Shown here in pieces: positions 49,754 to 57,444 of a DNA stretch of 60,382 nucleotides. The stretch spans positions 67,343 through 127,724 of the forward strand of contig JANXDH010000006.1 of NCBI GenBank assembly GCA_025059745.1. Direction: 5' to 3'. The position numbers and the translations under genes were made by a program. The DNA is from Aigarchaeota archaeon. GTDB taxonomy: Archaea; Thermoproteota; Nitrososphaeria_A; Caldarchaeales; Calditenuaceae. The notes under the pieces were generated by a model. It saw nothing but the letters and a program-made list of their open reading frames with translations, searched no databases and was not told the DNA's origin. How positions within the stretch are numbered: position 1 is the stretch's first letter; each line of letters begins with the position of its first letter.

Positions 49754-50581
49754 ATGAAGTTGATCAAGAGAGGCAAGGTCAAGGACATTTACGAGGTTGC
49801 CGAGGATGTCCTGCTCTTCGAGTTCTCCGATAGGGTATCTGCGTTCGATGTAGTCCTTCCCACCCCGATACCGAGGAAGGGGGAGGTCCTCAACAGATTT
49901 GCGGAGTTCTTCTTCAAAGTCGTGGAGTTCCCCAACCACATGATCGAGCGAGTCTCACCGAGGCAGATGACGGTGAAGAGGCTGAGCATCATACCGATAG
50001 AGTTCGTTATCAGGGGATATCTTTACGGCAGTCTGTATGAGAGGGTCCAGAAGGGCGAGGTCAGATTGGATATCGAGCCAGTGCTAGCCGCCAAATTACC
50101 GTCACCTATACTGGACCCAACGACAAAATCCGACGTGAAGGACGTCCCCATTACCAAACAAGAGGTGGTCAGTCAGAGACTGCTCCTCGAGACGGAGTAC
50201 GATATGTTGTCGGACGTTAGCATCAGAATATATAACAAGTTAGCCGGCCTCGCGGATAAAGCGGGCTTCATAATGGCCGATCTCAAGATCGAGTTCGGTA
50301 AGGACAAGATGGGGAACGTATACCTCGCCGACTCGATAGGCCCAGACGAGTTCAGGCTGTGGCCGAAGGAGAGCTATAAAGTCGGCAAACCGCAGGAGAG
50401 CTTCGATAAGCAGGTCGTCAGGGATTGGTTGATCTCGGTCGGCTATAGAGACGCGTTGAATAAGGCCCGATCCCAAAACCTTCCGCCCCCACCCCCGCCG
50501 GAGCTACCTAGGGACATCGTTGAGCTGACGGCAAAGAGATACATCGAGGCCTTCGAACGCATAACGGGAACGAAGTTTTGA
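49754..50581 (+). CDS. purC: SAICAR synthetase
   Basis: A 275-residue enzyme that couples CAIR with aspartate. MKLIKRGKVKDIYEVAEDVLLFEFSDRVSAFDVVLPTPIPRKGEVLN, then EFVIRGYLYGSLYERVQKGEV, DLKIEFGKD and LADSIGPDEFRLW are all family landmarks. The archaeal length is normal. A short Pro-rich linker (LPPPPPPELPRD) near residue 245 precedes the last helix; it is unusual but in frame. The stop overlaps the purM TTG start. Confidence 0.96.
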   Translation: MKLIKRGKVKDIYEVAEDVLLFEFSDRVSAFDVVLPTPIPRKGEVLNRFAEFFFKVVEFPNHMIERVSPRQMTVKRLSIIPIEFVIRGYLYGSLYERVQKGEVRLDIEPVLAAKLPSPILDPTTKSDVKDVPITKQEVVSQRLLLETEYDMLSDVSIRIYNKLAGLADKAGFIMADLKIEFGKDKMGNVYLADSIGPDEFRLWPKESYKVGKPQESFDKQVVRDWLISVGYRDALNKARSQNLPPPPPPELPRDIVELTAKRYIEAFERITGTKF

Positions 50582-51603
50582 GCACGAGATCGGGCTGGAC
50601 CTATGCTCGTGCGGGAGTAGACCGGTCCAAAATCCACGATCTCCATAAGTTAGCTCTTAGGGCAGTCAGCACCCGGCCACGTAAGTGGGGTGCGTACGCA
50701 GGCACGGTTAGATACTCAGGGATAACTATCGCAGGCCACGTGGACGGTGTTGGAACGAAGGCCCTCCTCGCTAGAGATCCAGAGGATTACCGCGTGATAG
50801 GCATCGATGCAGTAGCCATGAACGTGAACGACATGATATGTGTGGGTGCGAGGCCGATTGCAGTTCTTGACTACATAGGGCTACCTAAACCGTCGACAGA
50901 GATAGTCGAGAACGTAATCTCGGGCATCTCTCACGCATGTAAAGCCGTTGGCGCTAAATTGATAGGCGGAGAGACGGCGATACTACCCGACATCTACGCG
51001 AATGAGAGATGCATCGACGTGATCGCTTTCGTGATAGGAGTGAAGGGCAGGTACTCGAGATCGTTGAACCGTATCGGAGCTGGTGATGTCGCCATAGGTG
51101 TAGCGAGCTCCGGTCTCCACTCCAACGGATTCAGTCTCGTCAGGAAGTTACTTCTCGAGGAGAAGGGGTACAAGCTCGATGACTTCGTAGACAGATTGGG
51201 TAGGCCGTTAACGGATGAGCTCATGAGGGCGACCAAAATATATACGAGGCTGGTAGAGTCTCTGATGAGGCGTGGACCAAGACCTACAGCTATAGCTCAC
51301 ATCACCGGCGGGGGTTACACCAAACTGATGCGCCTCGTAGAAGGCAAGGGATTGAAGATAGTCTTGGACTCTATGCCAGAACCACCCGCCGTATTCAAGT
51401 TCATACAAGAAGAGGGGGAGATAGCTGACCCGGAGATGTATAAGACGTTCAATATGGGAGTTGGCCTAGTGATGACATTTAGGGACGAGGACTTAGATGC
51501 CGCCCTAAAAGGTATCAGAAGGGCCGGTGAGGTCGGCTGGCACATAGGCCGTGTTGAGAGGGGAAGAGGAGTCTACGTGAAAGGGATGAGGTTAGATCGA
51601 TGA
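50578..51603 (+). CDS. purM: Phosphoribosylformylglycinamidine cyclo-ligase
   Basis: A 341-residue AIR synthetase. WTYARAGVDRSKIHDLHKLAL, HVDGVGTKALLARDP, GIDAVAMNVNDMICVGARPIAVLDYIGL, LIGGETAILPDIY and AHITGGGYTKLMRLVEG are standard motifs of the nucleotide-binding fold shared with PurL. The start is TTG 50578, overlapping purC by 4 nt. The stop overlaps the first purN by ATGA. Gene order C-M-N-N is preserved without gaps. Confidence 0.95.
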   Translation: MSTRSGWTYARAGVDRSKIHDLHKLALRAVSTRPRKWGAYAGTVRYSGITIAGHVDGVGTKALLARDPEDYRVIGIDAVAMNVNDMICVGARPIAVLDYIGLPKPSTEIVENVISGISHACKAVGAKLIGGETAILPDIYANERCIDVIAFVIGVKGRYSRSLNRIGAGDVAIGVASSGLHSNGFSLVRKLLLEEKGYKLDDFVDRLGRPLTDELMRATKIYTRLVESLMRRGPRPTAIAHITGGGYTKLMRLVEGKGLKIVLDSMPEPPAVFKFIQEEGEIADPEMYKTFNMGVGLVMTFRDEDLDAALKGIRRAGEVGWHIGRVERGRGVYVKGMRLDR

Positions 51604-52295
51604 GGCTCGCGGTCCTAGCGTCGGGTGAGGGATCTATCTTCCAGTCCATCGTCGACCACGTGAAACTCGGAGTTCTCAGGGGTGTTGAGGTGACGCTCTT
51701 GATCTCTAACAAGCGGGACTCGAGAGCACTCCTGAGAGCGGAGAGATCGGGAGTGAAGTCCCTGTGCGTGGACAACAGACTGGAAAACAATGTCAAGCTA
51801 CCCTTCTCTGAGGTTGAGGAGAAGATAATTAAGTCCTTAAAGGACCACGATATAGACCTCGTATTTCTAACGGGCTGGAACAAGATACTGGATAGGGTCG
51901 TAGACGAGTATCCGTACAGGATAATGAACACGCACCCCTCGCTCCTACCGGCGTTCTCGGGCCTCTTCGGTATCGAGGTGCACAGAGCGGTCCTCTCACA
52001 CGGGTGCAAGATCACTGGGTGTACCATCCACTTTGTTGACAAAGGCGTGGACACGGGTCCCATCATAATCCAGAGGGCGGTGGAGGTTCGTGAGGACGAG
52101 GTTGTGGAGAGCCTGGCTGAGAGGGTGAAGTCGGTAGAGAAGCTCGTAGTACCAATGGCTATACAGCTTTATCGGGACAGCAGGATATCACTAACGAGGA
52201 GGGAGGGGAGGGTGTACGCTAAGGTCGATTACTCAGGTGGTTGGTTGGAGACGTGGAACGAGCGGCAGAAGACCTATACGTCTCATATCGAGTGA
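51600..52295 (+). CDS. purN: Glycinamide ribonucleotide formyltransferase, copy 1 (PurN1)
   Basis: A 231-residue formyltransferase. The catalytic set Asn-His-Asp is intact: IMNTHPSLLPAFSG (N110, H112) and HFVDKGVDTGPII (D151). The substrate phosphate loop is altered, however: ASGEGSIFQ has Ile13 where PurN normally has the Asn of GSN. The C-terminal tail, longer than in bacteria, carries a WxxxWxxRQxxY element shared with copy 2. It uses 10-formyl-THF or a related folate in known homologues. Coupled to purM by overlap and followed by a second copy 13 nt later. Confidence 0.9.
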   Translation: MRLAVLASGEGSIFQSIVDHVKLGVLRGVEVTLLISNKRDSRALLRAERSGVKSLCVDNRLENNVKLPFSEVEEKIIKSLKDHDIDLVFLTGWNKILDRVVDEYPYRIMNTHPSLLPAFSGLFGIEVHRAVLSHGCKITGCTIHFVDKGVDTGPIIIQRAVEVREDEVVESLAERVKSVEKLVVPMAIQLYRDSRISLTRREGRVYAKVDYSGGWLETWNERQKTYTSHIE

Positions 52296-52297
52296 GA

Positions 52298-52305
52298 AGG
52301 GGAGG
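52298..52305 (+). promoter_or_regulatory. Shine-Dalgarno site deciding the purN2 start
   Basis: AGGGGAGG ends 3 nt before TTG 52309. It favours TTG 52309 over frames that begin inside the upstream purN. Confidence 0.5.
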
Positions 52306-52308
52306 CCG

Positions 52309-53064
52309 TTGCCTGAGACTAAGATAGCGGTGTTCGCGTCCGGCAGGGGGAGTAACTTCAAGTCGATCCTGGATCACGTCAGGCTCGGCGTGCTCAGAAA
52401 TTGCGAGGTGAGGCTTCTCGTAACGAACGAGGCCTCCGCTGGAGCCTTGAGTATCGCACGGGAGTACAGCGTACCTCATGCATACATGGACCATCGGGGG
52501 GTCTCGCTCTACGAATACGAGCAAAAGGTACTGGAACGTCTGAGAGAGATGGAGATAGATCTCTTGGTAATGGCCGGATGGAACTGGATGGTGGGCAGGA
52601 CCCTCTCTTCGTCGTATGAGTGGCGCATAATGGCGATACACCCCTCACTACATCCAGCCTTCATGGGGCCACTCCTTAGTCCCGAGGAAGTTTACGCGCA
52701 GGTGCTACGTAGCGGCGTGAAGGTCACGGGGTGTACCGTATACTACGTTAGTGCCAACGTTGATATGGGGCCCATCGTCCTCCAATCGGCTGTCGAGATA
52801 CCGTCGAGGGTCTACGATCTCTATCTCAGGGACGCTCGCTCCGCGGTGGAGAGTCTCAGAGAGATCGTATCTAAGCGGGAGCACATAACCTTACCCAAGG
52901 CCATCCAGCTCCACGTCGATGGGATGATAGAGCTCCGGAGGTTAGACGGGGGTTACCACGCCATCGTACGCAGTGACGAGAGGTGGGATGAGGATTGGGA
53001 GGGGAGGCAGGCAATCTATAAGAGATTCGCAGGTCTCGTCGATCAGGAGAGGGACCCCGTTTGA
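52309..53064 (+). CDS. PurN paralogue lacking the catalytic Asn (PurN2)
   Basis: A 251-residue paralogue of the preceding gene. It keeps the canonical phosphate loop ASGRGSNFKS (N16), which copy 1 lacks, but has IMAIHPSLHPAFMG, so the catalytic Asn is Ala109 while His111 and the Asp of VDMGP (D152) remain. HFV becomes YYV. The shared tail WDEDWEGRQAIY marks common descent by tandem duplication. It may be a formyltransferase with other chemistry or substrate, or a partner subunit of copy 1. The last 4 nt overlap folD. Confidence 0.85.
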   Translation: MPETKIAVFASGRGSNFKSILDHVRLGVLRNCEVRLLVTNEASAGALSIAREYSVPHAYMDHRGVSLYEYEQKVLERLREMEIDLLVMAGWNWMVGRTLSSSYEWRIMAIHPSLHPAFMGPLLSPEEVYAQVLRSGVKVTGCTVYYVSANVDMGPIVLQSAVEIPSRVYDLYLRDARSAVESLREIVSKREHITLPKAIQLHVDGMIELRRLDGGYHAIVRSDERWDEDWEGRQAIYKRFAGLVDQERDPV

Positions 53065-53975
53065 CGGTGATAATAGACGCCAAGCCGCTGTTCATCAAGA
53101 TCAGAGAGGAGGTTAAGGCGGAGGTCAGTAAACTGAAGGAGAGGGGCATCACCCCGGGCCTTGCCGCCATCCTCTCTGAGGACGATCCCACCTCTAAGCT
53201 CTACGTCTCCAAGAAGGTGAAGGACTGCGCCAAGTGCGGTATATACAGCGAGGTCTGGGAGATCTACAGGTACCCGCCCGAGGAGAGGGAGAACGAACTG
53301 ATCAACCTGATATCGTACCTGAACCTCAGACACGACGTTACCGGCATACTGGTCCAACTTCCCCTCCCGTCATACATCGATGTGTACAGGGTCTTCGATC
53401 ACGTGAGTGTGGCCAAAGACGTTGATGGTCTCACTCCTACTAATAAGGGCAAGCAGTACAGCAGGTACGACCCCAGTAAAGATCTGCTACCGTGCACCGC
53501 GATAGGCATAGTCGAGTTGCTAGATCACTATAGAATAAATGTCGATGGTATGTTCGTCACGATAATCGGCAGGAGCGATCTGGTCGGCAAACCGTTGCTG
53601 AAGCTCCTACTCGATAGGAACGCCACACCGGTCTGTCTACATACACATACCCGCAACGCGTTAAGTCTGATCGCTGAGGCCGACATGGTGGTCTCGGCAG
53701 TCGGCCGACCTCCGGAGCTATACGGAGGTGAGGGTTTCAAGTTGCGCGGTGAGATGATCAAGGAGGGTGCGGTGGTCGTTAACGTCGGGTTGAAGAGGAC
53801 GGATACAGGCCTGGTATACTATGACGTCGACTTCGACAGCGTGGTCGAGAGGGCCTCCTTCGTTACGAAGAACGAGACAGTCGGTTACATGACGAGGGCC
53901 AGGCTTTTGAAGAACACCGTCATAGCAACTAGAGAGTTCGCGAGGTCGCTTGAGGAGAGGTCCCTGACGACCTGA
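53061..53975 (+). CDS. folD: Bifunctional methylene-THF dehydrogenase/cyclohydrolase
   Basis: A 304-residue FolD that makes 10-formyl-THF, the formyl donor for PurN. Landmarks: SKLYVSKKVKDCAKCGI with the catalytic Lys, GILVQLPLPSYID, KDVDGLTPTNKGK, the Rossmann motif IIGRSDLVGKPLLKLLL and AVVVNVGLKRTDTGL. The length is normal (about 285-300). The start TTG 53061 overlaps purN2 by 4 nt. Its inclusion in the cluster means the one-carbon unit is delivered on a folate-type carrier here, rather than through the formate-dependent PurT/PurP route of many archaea. Confidence 0.94.
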   Translation: MTVIIDAKPLFIKIREEVKAEVSKLKERGITPGLAAILSEDDPTSKLYVSKKVKDCAKCGIYSEVWEIYRYPPEERENELINLISYLNLRHDVTGILVQLPLPSYIDVYRVFDHVSVAKDVDGLTPTNKGKQYSRYDPSKDLLPCTAIGIVELLDHYRINVDGMFVTIIGRSDLVGKPLLKLLLDRNATPVCLHTHTRNALSLIAEADMVVSAVGRPPELYGGEGFKLRGEMIKEGAVVVNVGLKRTDTGLVYYDVDFDSVVERASFVTKNETVGYMTRARLLKNTVIATREFARSLEERSLTT

Positions 53976-53982
53976 GAACTGA

Positions 53983-53990
53983 TATTAAGG
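53983..53990 (+). promoter_or_regulatory. TATA-like box for the HTH-PRT regulator
   Basis: TATTAAGG, ending 28 nt before ATG 54019. It suggests the regulator can be transcribed separately from the purine genes. Confidence 0.35.
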
Positions 53991-54018
53991 TGTAAGGCCG
54001 TTTTACTAGTCGGTCCAG

Positions 54019-54756
54019 ATGGGTTATTCTAAAAAGCTTTACGGGAATTTTGGTGATCTGAAGTTGAGGCTCTTCGCGGTAGAGGCCCTATCTGTCCTTC
54101 GCAAGGTTCACGACTACAAGTCGCTTACCAAACGCCTCGATATATCACCGTCCATGATCAGCAGGTACACACACGGCAAATTCCTCCCGAACGTAGAGAG
54201 GGCCCGTCGCATACTATCTCTGCTCAACAGTGAGGCCCTAGAGAAGATCGTGAGGCCCTTGATAGTGAGGTCCGAGGGAGACTATTATGAATTGTCGAAG
54301 ATAGTGAGCGACGTCAGGTTACAACGCTTCATCGCTAGGCTGGTGTGCGCGGAGTTTGCGGACGCAGAGATAGAGAAGGTCCTGACGGTCGCAACCGATG
54401 GTGTGCCGCTGGCCGTACTGGTAGCGGATGAGTTGGGGGTCGATGTAGTTATCGCTAAAGGTAGAAAGGAGCCTTACATCAGCGGTTACATAGAGGAGAA
54501 CTTGATGAGGGCCCCACCGATAGTTGAGTACCTCTACATACCCCGCCGATCGATAAAGAGAGGAGAGCGCGTCTTCATAGTCGATGACATCTTGAGGAGC
54601 GGAAAGACCATTGAAGCTCTTCACAGGTTCGTGGTTCGTTCGGGCGCTGAGCTCGTAGGTGCGTTCGTCATAGCTACGATCGGACGGTTGAGGGATAAAA
54701 GTAACATTAGTTTCTTAAGGGGCCGTAAGCTTGTAACGCTGGTAGAACTGACGTAG
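54019..54756 (+). CDS. HTH-phosphoribosyltransferase-domain regulator, candidate purine regulator
   Basis: A 245-residue protein. The N-terminal HTH is YKSLTKRLDISPSMISRYTHGKFLPNVERARRILSLL (about residues 34-72). The C-terminal type I phosphoribosyltransferase domain contains GVPLAVLVADELGVDVVIAKGRKEP and the PRPP loop VFIVDDILRSGKTIEALHRFV. PRTase folds joined to HTH domains act as PRPP-sensing regulators (bacterial PurR, haloarchaeal GfcR-type). Placed 43 nt after folD, it most likely controls the purine cluster in response to PRPP; this is inference from context. Confidence 0.8.
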   Translation: MGYSKKLYGNFGDLKLRLFAVEALSVLRKVHDYKSLTKRLDISPSMISRYTHGKFLPNVERARRILSLLNSEALEKIVRPLIVRSEGDYYELSKIVSDVRLQRFIARLVCAEFADAEIEKVLTVATDGVPLAVLVADELGVDVVIAKGRKEPYISGYIEENLMRAPPIVEYLYIPRRSIKRGERVFIVDDILRSGKTIEALHRFVVRSGAELVGAFVIATIGRLRDKSNISFLRGRKLVTLVELT

Positions 54757-54762
54757 AAGGGT

Positions 54763-54849
54763 CGTGGGGGGCGGGATTTGAACCCGCGCGGGCTTCATCA
54801 GCCCAGTGGCTTAGCAGGCCACCCCCCTACCGGGCTAGGGCACCCCCAC
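54763..54849 (-). tRNA. tRNA-Ser(GCU)
   Basis: An 87-nt class II tRNA. The acceptor GTGGGGG pairs with CCCCCAC, and the discriminator is G. The D arm is closed by CCC/GGG, the anticodon arm GTGGC-CTGCTAA-GCCAC gives anticodon GCT, the long variable arm GGGCTGATGAAGCCC is typical of serine, and the T arm is GCGGG-TTCAAAT-CCCGC. No intron and no encoded CCA. It reads AGC/AGU codons. It lies between the purine regulator and the catabolic genes, on the minus strand. Confidence 0.96.
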
Positions 54850-54855
54850 ATCACT

Positions 54856-54870
54856 CTCCAGTGATTGGAG
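54856..54870 (-). repeat. Small hairpin just upstream of tRNA-Ser
   Basis: CTCCA-GTGAT-TGGAG forms a 5-bp stem with a 5-nt loop ending 6 nt before the mature tRNA 5' end. A TATA-like AGATTTAT lies about 60 nt upstream of the tRNA on this strand, so the hairpin may be part of a 5' leader removed by RNase P. The rest of 54871-55018 holds GGGGCA/TGCCCC arms 53 nt apart and no recognisable gene. Confidence 0.35.
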
Positions 54871-55018
54871 ACCTAATGCGGCACTCCGGGTAGAATGAGG
54901 GGCAGCGATCAGATAAATCTGTCGGAAGGGAGTAGCGGGACGAGTGCCCCCTACACTTCACGTTAGAACTATCCCAAGATCTTCATCAATAAAATGAAGG
55001 TCTACAGTCGCGGAATGA

Positions 55019-55840
55019 TCACCAAGTGCTACGCAAGACCTTCCTCCTCCTGCTCACCCACGGGTCCTGCTTCTTCACGAACGACCTACAGCTCTGCTTC
55101 TTCTCGTCCGTTGTCCAACAGACCGTAGAGGAGAGGGCCTCGAATGCGAGGGCGGTACGTAGGTCTGCCTCGACTCCCTTCTGGATGATCAGCTTCGCCA
55201 GTTTCAGGATCAGAGGGCTCTTGGTCCTCAGTATGTCGAGTAGCTCGTTGACCGCGGCGTCCAACTCGCCCTTCTTGACCACCTTGTTTACGAGGCCGTA
55301 ATCCAGCGCCTCTTCTGCGGTCAGAAAGCTCCCGAGGTATATCAGTTCCTTGGTCTTTCTCCTCCCTATCAGCCTGACGAGTCTCTGGGTGCCTCCCCAC
55401 CCGGGAGTTATCCCTATGTCTATCTCCGGCATGCCAAACATAGACCCCTCCTCCGCTATCACGAAGTCGCAGACCATCGTCACCTCGAGGCCGCCGCCGA
55501 CCGCGTAGCCCTGGACCGCAGCTATCGTTATCTTATCCAAGTCCTCTATGATGTTCGCGGTATCCTGATAGTATCTTATGCGGTCTATGACCGCCGAGGA
55601 GTCTCCCCAGTCGTCGAACTCAGAGATGTCATCGCCCGCTGAGAAGTTGCCGCCGGCACCTCTGAAGACCACGAACCTTATTGATGGGTCCCTCCTGATC
55701 TTCTCGATCGCGTCCCTCAGCTCGTCGCTCATCTTGATGCTCAGCGGATTGACCTTGTCCGGTTTGTTGAGGGTTATCTTCGCGACGTCGCCCTCTCTCT
55801 CAAATACTATCTCCTCGTAACGGTTTTGAACAGATACCAT
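55019..55840 (-). CDS. Enoyl-CoA hydratase/isomerase family protein
   Basis: A 273-residue crotonase-fold enzyme. The oxyanion-hole parts are FSAGDDISEF and YAVGGGLE. Both catalytic Glu of hydratases are present, in GGGLEVTMVCDF and FGMPEIDIGITPGWGG, so hydration of enoyl-CoA is likely. The C-terminal 25 residues (CRSFVKKQDPWVSRRRKVL) differ from the usual end, but no frameshift was found. It is divergent from the HpaB-family gene, with a TATA box at 55862-55869 giving leaderless spacing. It could serve fatty-acid or aromatic-derived acyl-CoA oxidation, or a crotonyl-CoA step. Confidence 0.9.
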   Translation of the reverse strand: MVSVQNRYEEIVFEREGDVAKITLNKPDKVNPLSIKMSDELRDAIEKIRRDPSIRFVVFRGAGGNFSAGDDISEFDDWGDSSAVIDRIRYYQDTANIIEDLDKITIAAVQGYAVGGGLEVTMVCDFVIAEEGSMFGMPEIDIGITPGWGGTQRLVRLIGRRKTKELIYLGSFLTAEEALDYGLVNKVVKKGELDAAVNELLDILRTKSPLILKLAKLIIQKGVEADLRTALAFEALSSTVCWTTDEKKQSCRSFVKKQDPWVSRRRKVLRSTW

Positions 55841-55861
55841 GCAGATAAATATTATTAGAGG

Positions 55862-55869
55862 TTTATAAG
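55862..55869 (-). promoter_or_regulatory. TATA box for the enoyl-CoA hydratase gene
   Basis: CTTATAAA on the minus strand, 22 nt before ATG 55840, leaderless spacing. Confidence 0.5.
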
Positions 55870-55906
55870 ATTTTCTAAATCATCTAGTTTGTCTTATTAG
55901 AAGAAA

Positions 55907-55914
55907 TTTATAAT
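55907..55914 (+). promoter_or_regulatory. TATA box for the HpaB/AbfD-family gene
   Basis: TTTATAAT, ending 20 nt before ATG 55935. It lies back-to-back with the box of the divergent hydratase gene, 37 nt away. Confidence 0.5.
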
Positions 55915-55934
55915 AGCGTTGGGCACGTTGTGAT

Positions 55935-57383
55935 ATGAGGACTCCCGACCAGTACCTTTCCAGCCTCAGAGATGGCAGAGCGGTTTATTATGGAGGGAAA
56001 AAGGTTGAGGACGTGACGACCCATCCCGTACTGAGGGTGGCCGTCTCCCACGCCAGTAGACTCTATGAGTTGAGAAGTGACGCGCGATTGCGTGAAATAC
56101 TCGTCTATCATGATGAGGGAATGGGAACGATGAGCTCATTTTTCAAAGTACCAAGGAGTGTAGAGGATCTTTTACTGCGGTCAATAGCTATTCAGGAGAC
56201 CACGCGCTCTAGTAACGGCGTATTTAATATAATACAGGTCATAGGAAGCGATGCCCTGTTCGCTTTGATGATCGTGGCTAAAAAAATTTGGGATGAGGTG
56301 CGTAAGGCGGAGTACTATGAGAGAGTCCTTCGGTACTACGAATACGTGGCTTCCAACGACCTAGCTATAGCTACCGCCCAGACAGATGTGAAGGGAGATA
56401 GAACGAAAAGGCCTCATGAACAGTCAGATCCCGATATGTACTTGAGGGTGGTCGATGTCACCGATGAGGGGATAGTCGTCAATGGCGCCAAGGCCCACAC
56501 CACACAGAGCGTAGTTGCTAACGAGGTAATATTTCTCCCCTCGAGGGCTCTGGGCGAGCTAGATAGGGACTACGCTGTAGCTTTCGCTCTGCCTGCCAGC
56601 ACCAAGGGATTGAAGCTCATCGCGCGACCTTTGATGGAGGTTGAGGGCGTTCCCTCAGAAGAGGATGCTCCCCTTAGCTCGAGGGGGGCCGAGGTTGAGA
56701 GCCTTACTGTACTCGATCACGTGATGGTCCCCTGGGAGAGAGTCTTTCTCTTCAAGGAGTGGAAGTACGCGGGGGAGCTGGCGAACCTGTTCGCGACGTT
56801 TCACCGCTTCTCGGCGATATCGTACAGATGCGTCGTTGCTGATCTATATCTGGGGGCGGCCAGATTAGCCGCAAAGGCGAACGGCATAGAGGAGGTCCCT
56901 CACGTGAGAGACGGTGTGCTCGAGATCGTCCTATACAAGGAGATCATGAATATGGCCTTGAGGATGTCTGCCATTGATGGGGTTCTCGATGTCGGCACGA
57001 AAATTATCGTCCCGAATCCGATCTCAACAAACGTCGGAAAACTCTACTCGAACACAAACTTCGCCAACGTAGTAAGGAACGTCATAGACATAGCTGGGGG
57101 ATACGTTTCGACCCTTCCGTCGACGCTAGATCTGGAGAACCCAGAGACGGGACAGTACATCGAGAAGTTCCTAGGACGGGGCTCGGGATATGAGGGGGCT
57201 GAGAGGTATAAGGTCCTCCGATTGGTCAGGGAGTTAGTGGGTGGTCCACTTGCGGGCTACATGTTGGGATTGATGATACATGCTGAGGGGTCCGCTGCGG
57301 CCAGCAGAATAGCGCTGTACAGGAGCTACGAATTCGATGAGGCTGAGAGGCTAGCGCTCGAGGCGGCACGCCTAATCAAGTAA
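55935..57383 (+). CDS. HpaB/4-hydroxybutyryl-CoA dehydratase family flavoprotein, Fe-S ligands lost
   Basis: A 482-residue acyl-CoA dehydrogenase-fold protein, colinear with Clostridium 4-hydroxybutyryl-CoA dehydratase (sequence recalled): TDVKGDRTKRP, QSDPDMYLRVVDVTDEGIVVNGAKAHTT, FHRFSAISYRCVVADLYLGAA and VIDIAGGYVSTLPS. Of its four cluster ligands only the His remains (H290); the Cys positions are N98, V102 and Y297. It thus cannot hold the 4Fe-4S cluster. It may be a flavin monooxygenase of the HpaB/phenol type, a delta-isomerase, or a new activity. No flavin-reductase gene is adjacent. It has its own promoter; a ThDP enzyme gene follows. Confidence 0.8.
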   Translation: MRTPDQYLSSLRDGRAVYYGGKKVEDVTTHPVLRVAVSHASRLYELRSDARLREILVYHDEGMGTMSSFFKVPRSVEDLLLRSIAIQETTRSSNGVFNIIQVIGSDALFALMIVAKKIWDEVRKAEYYERVLRYYEYVASNDLAIATAQTDVKGDRTKRPHEQSDPDMYLRVVDVTDEGIVVNGAKAHTTQSVVANEVIFLPSRALGELDRDYAVAFALPASTKGLKLIARPLMEVEGVPSEEDAPLSSRGAEVESLTVLDHVMVPWERVFLFKEWKYAGELANLFATFHRFSAISYRCVVADLYLGAARLAAKANGIEEVPHVRDGVLEIVLYKEIMNMALRMSAIDGVLDVGTKIIVPNPISTNVGKLYSNTNFANVVRNVIDIAGGYVSTLPSTLDLENPETGQYIEKFLGRGSGYEGAERYKVLRLVRELVGGPLAGYMLGLMIHAEGSAAASRIALYRSYEFDEAERLALEAARLIK

Positions 57384-57413
57384 TTGGTTTCGATTGGTGG
57401 AAAATCCTGTAAA

Positions 57414-57421
57414 AAATATAA
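57414..57421 (+). promoter_or_regulatory. TATA box for the ThDP enzyme gene
   Basis: AAATATAA, ending 23 nt before ATG 57445, leaderless spacing. It shows this gene is not simply cotranscribed with the HpaB-family gene. Confidence 0.5.
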
Positions 57422-57444
57422 GTTAGAGCTACAAATCAGACTAC

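Noticed and set aside
49228-49788. A 186-codon open frame antisense to purE
   Set aside because: Shadow of purE and its flanks; no start context and no recognisable motif.
52237-52308. An upstream start for the second purN
   Set aside because: The extra 24 residues are a shadow of the first purN tail. TTG 52309 has a good Shine-Dalgarno site and the family-typical N terminus.
55019-55110. Possible frameshift in the C terminus of the enoyl-CoA hydratase, because the last 25 residues look unusual
   Set aside because: Both alternative frames run into stop codons quickly and do not restore the family ending; a divergent tail is simpler.
55935-57383. A true 4-hydroxybutyryl-CoA dehydratase as evidence for the 3-hydroxypropionate/4-hydroxybutyrate carbon-fixation cycle
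   Set aside because: Three of the four Fe-S ligands are substituted, so the reaction cannot be assumed despite the overall similarity and the adjacent hydratase gene.
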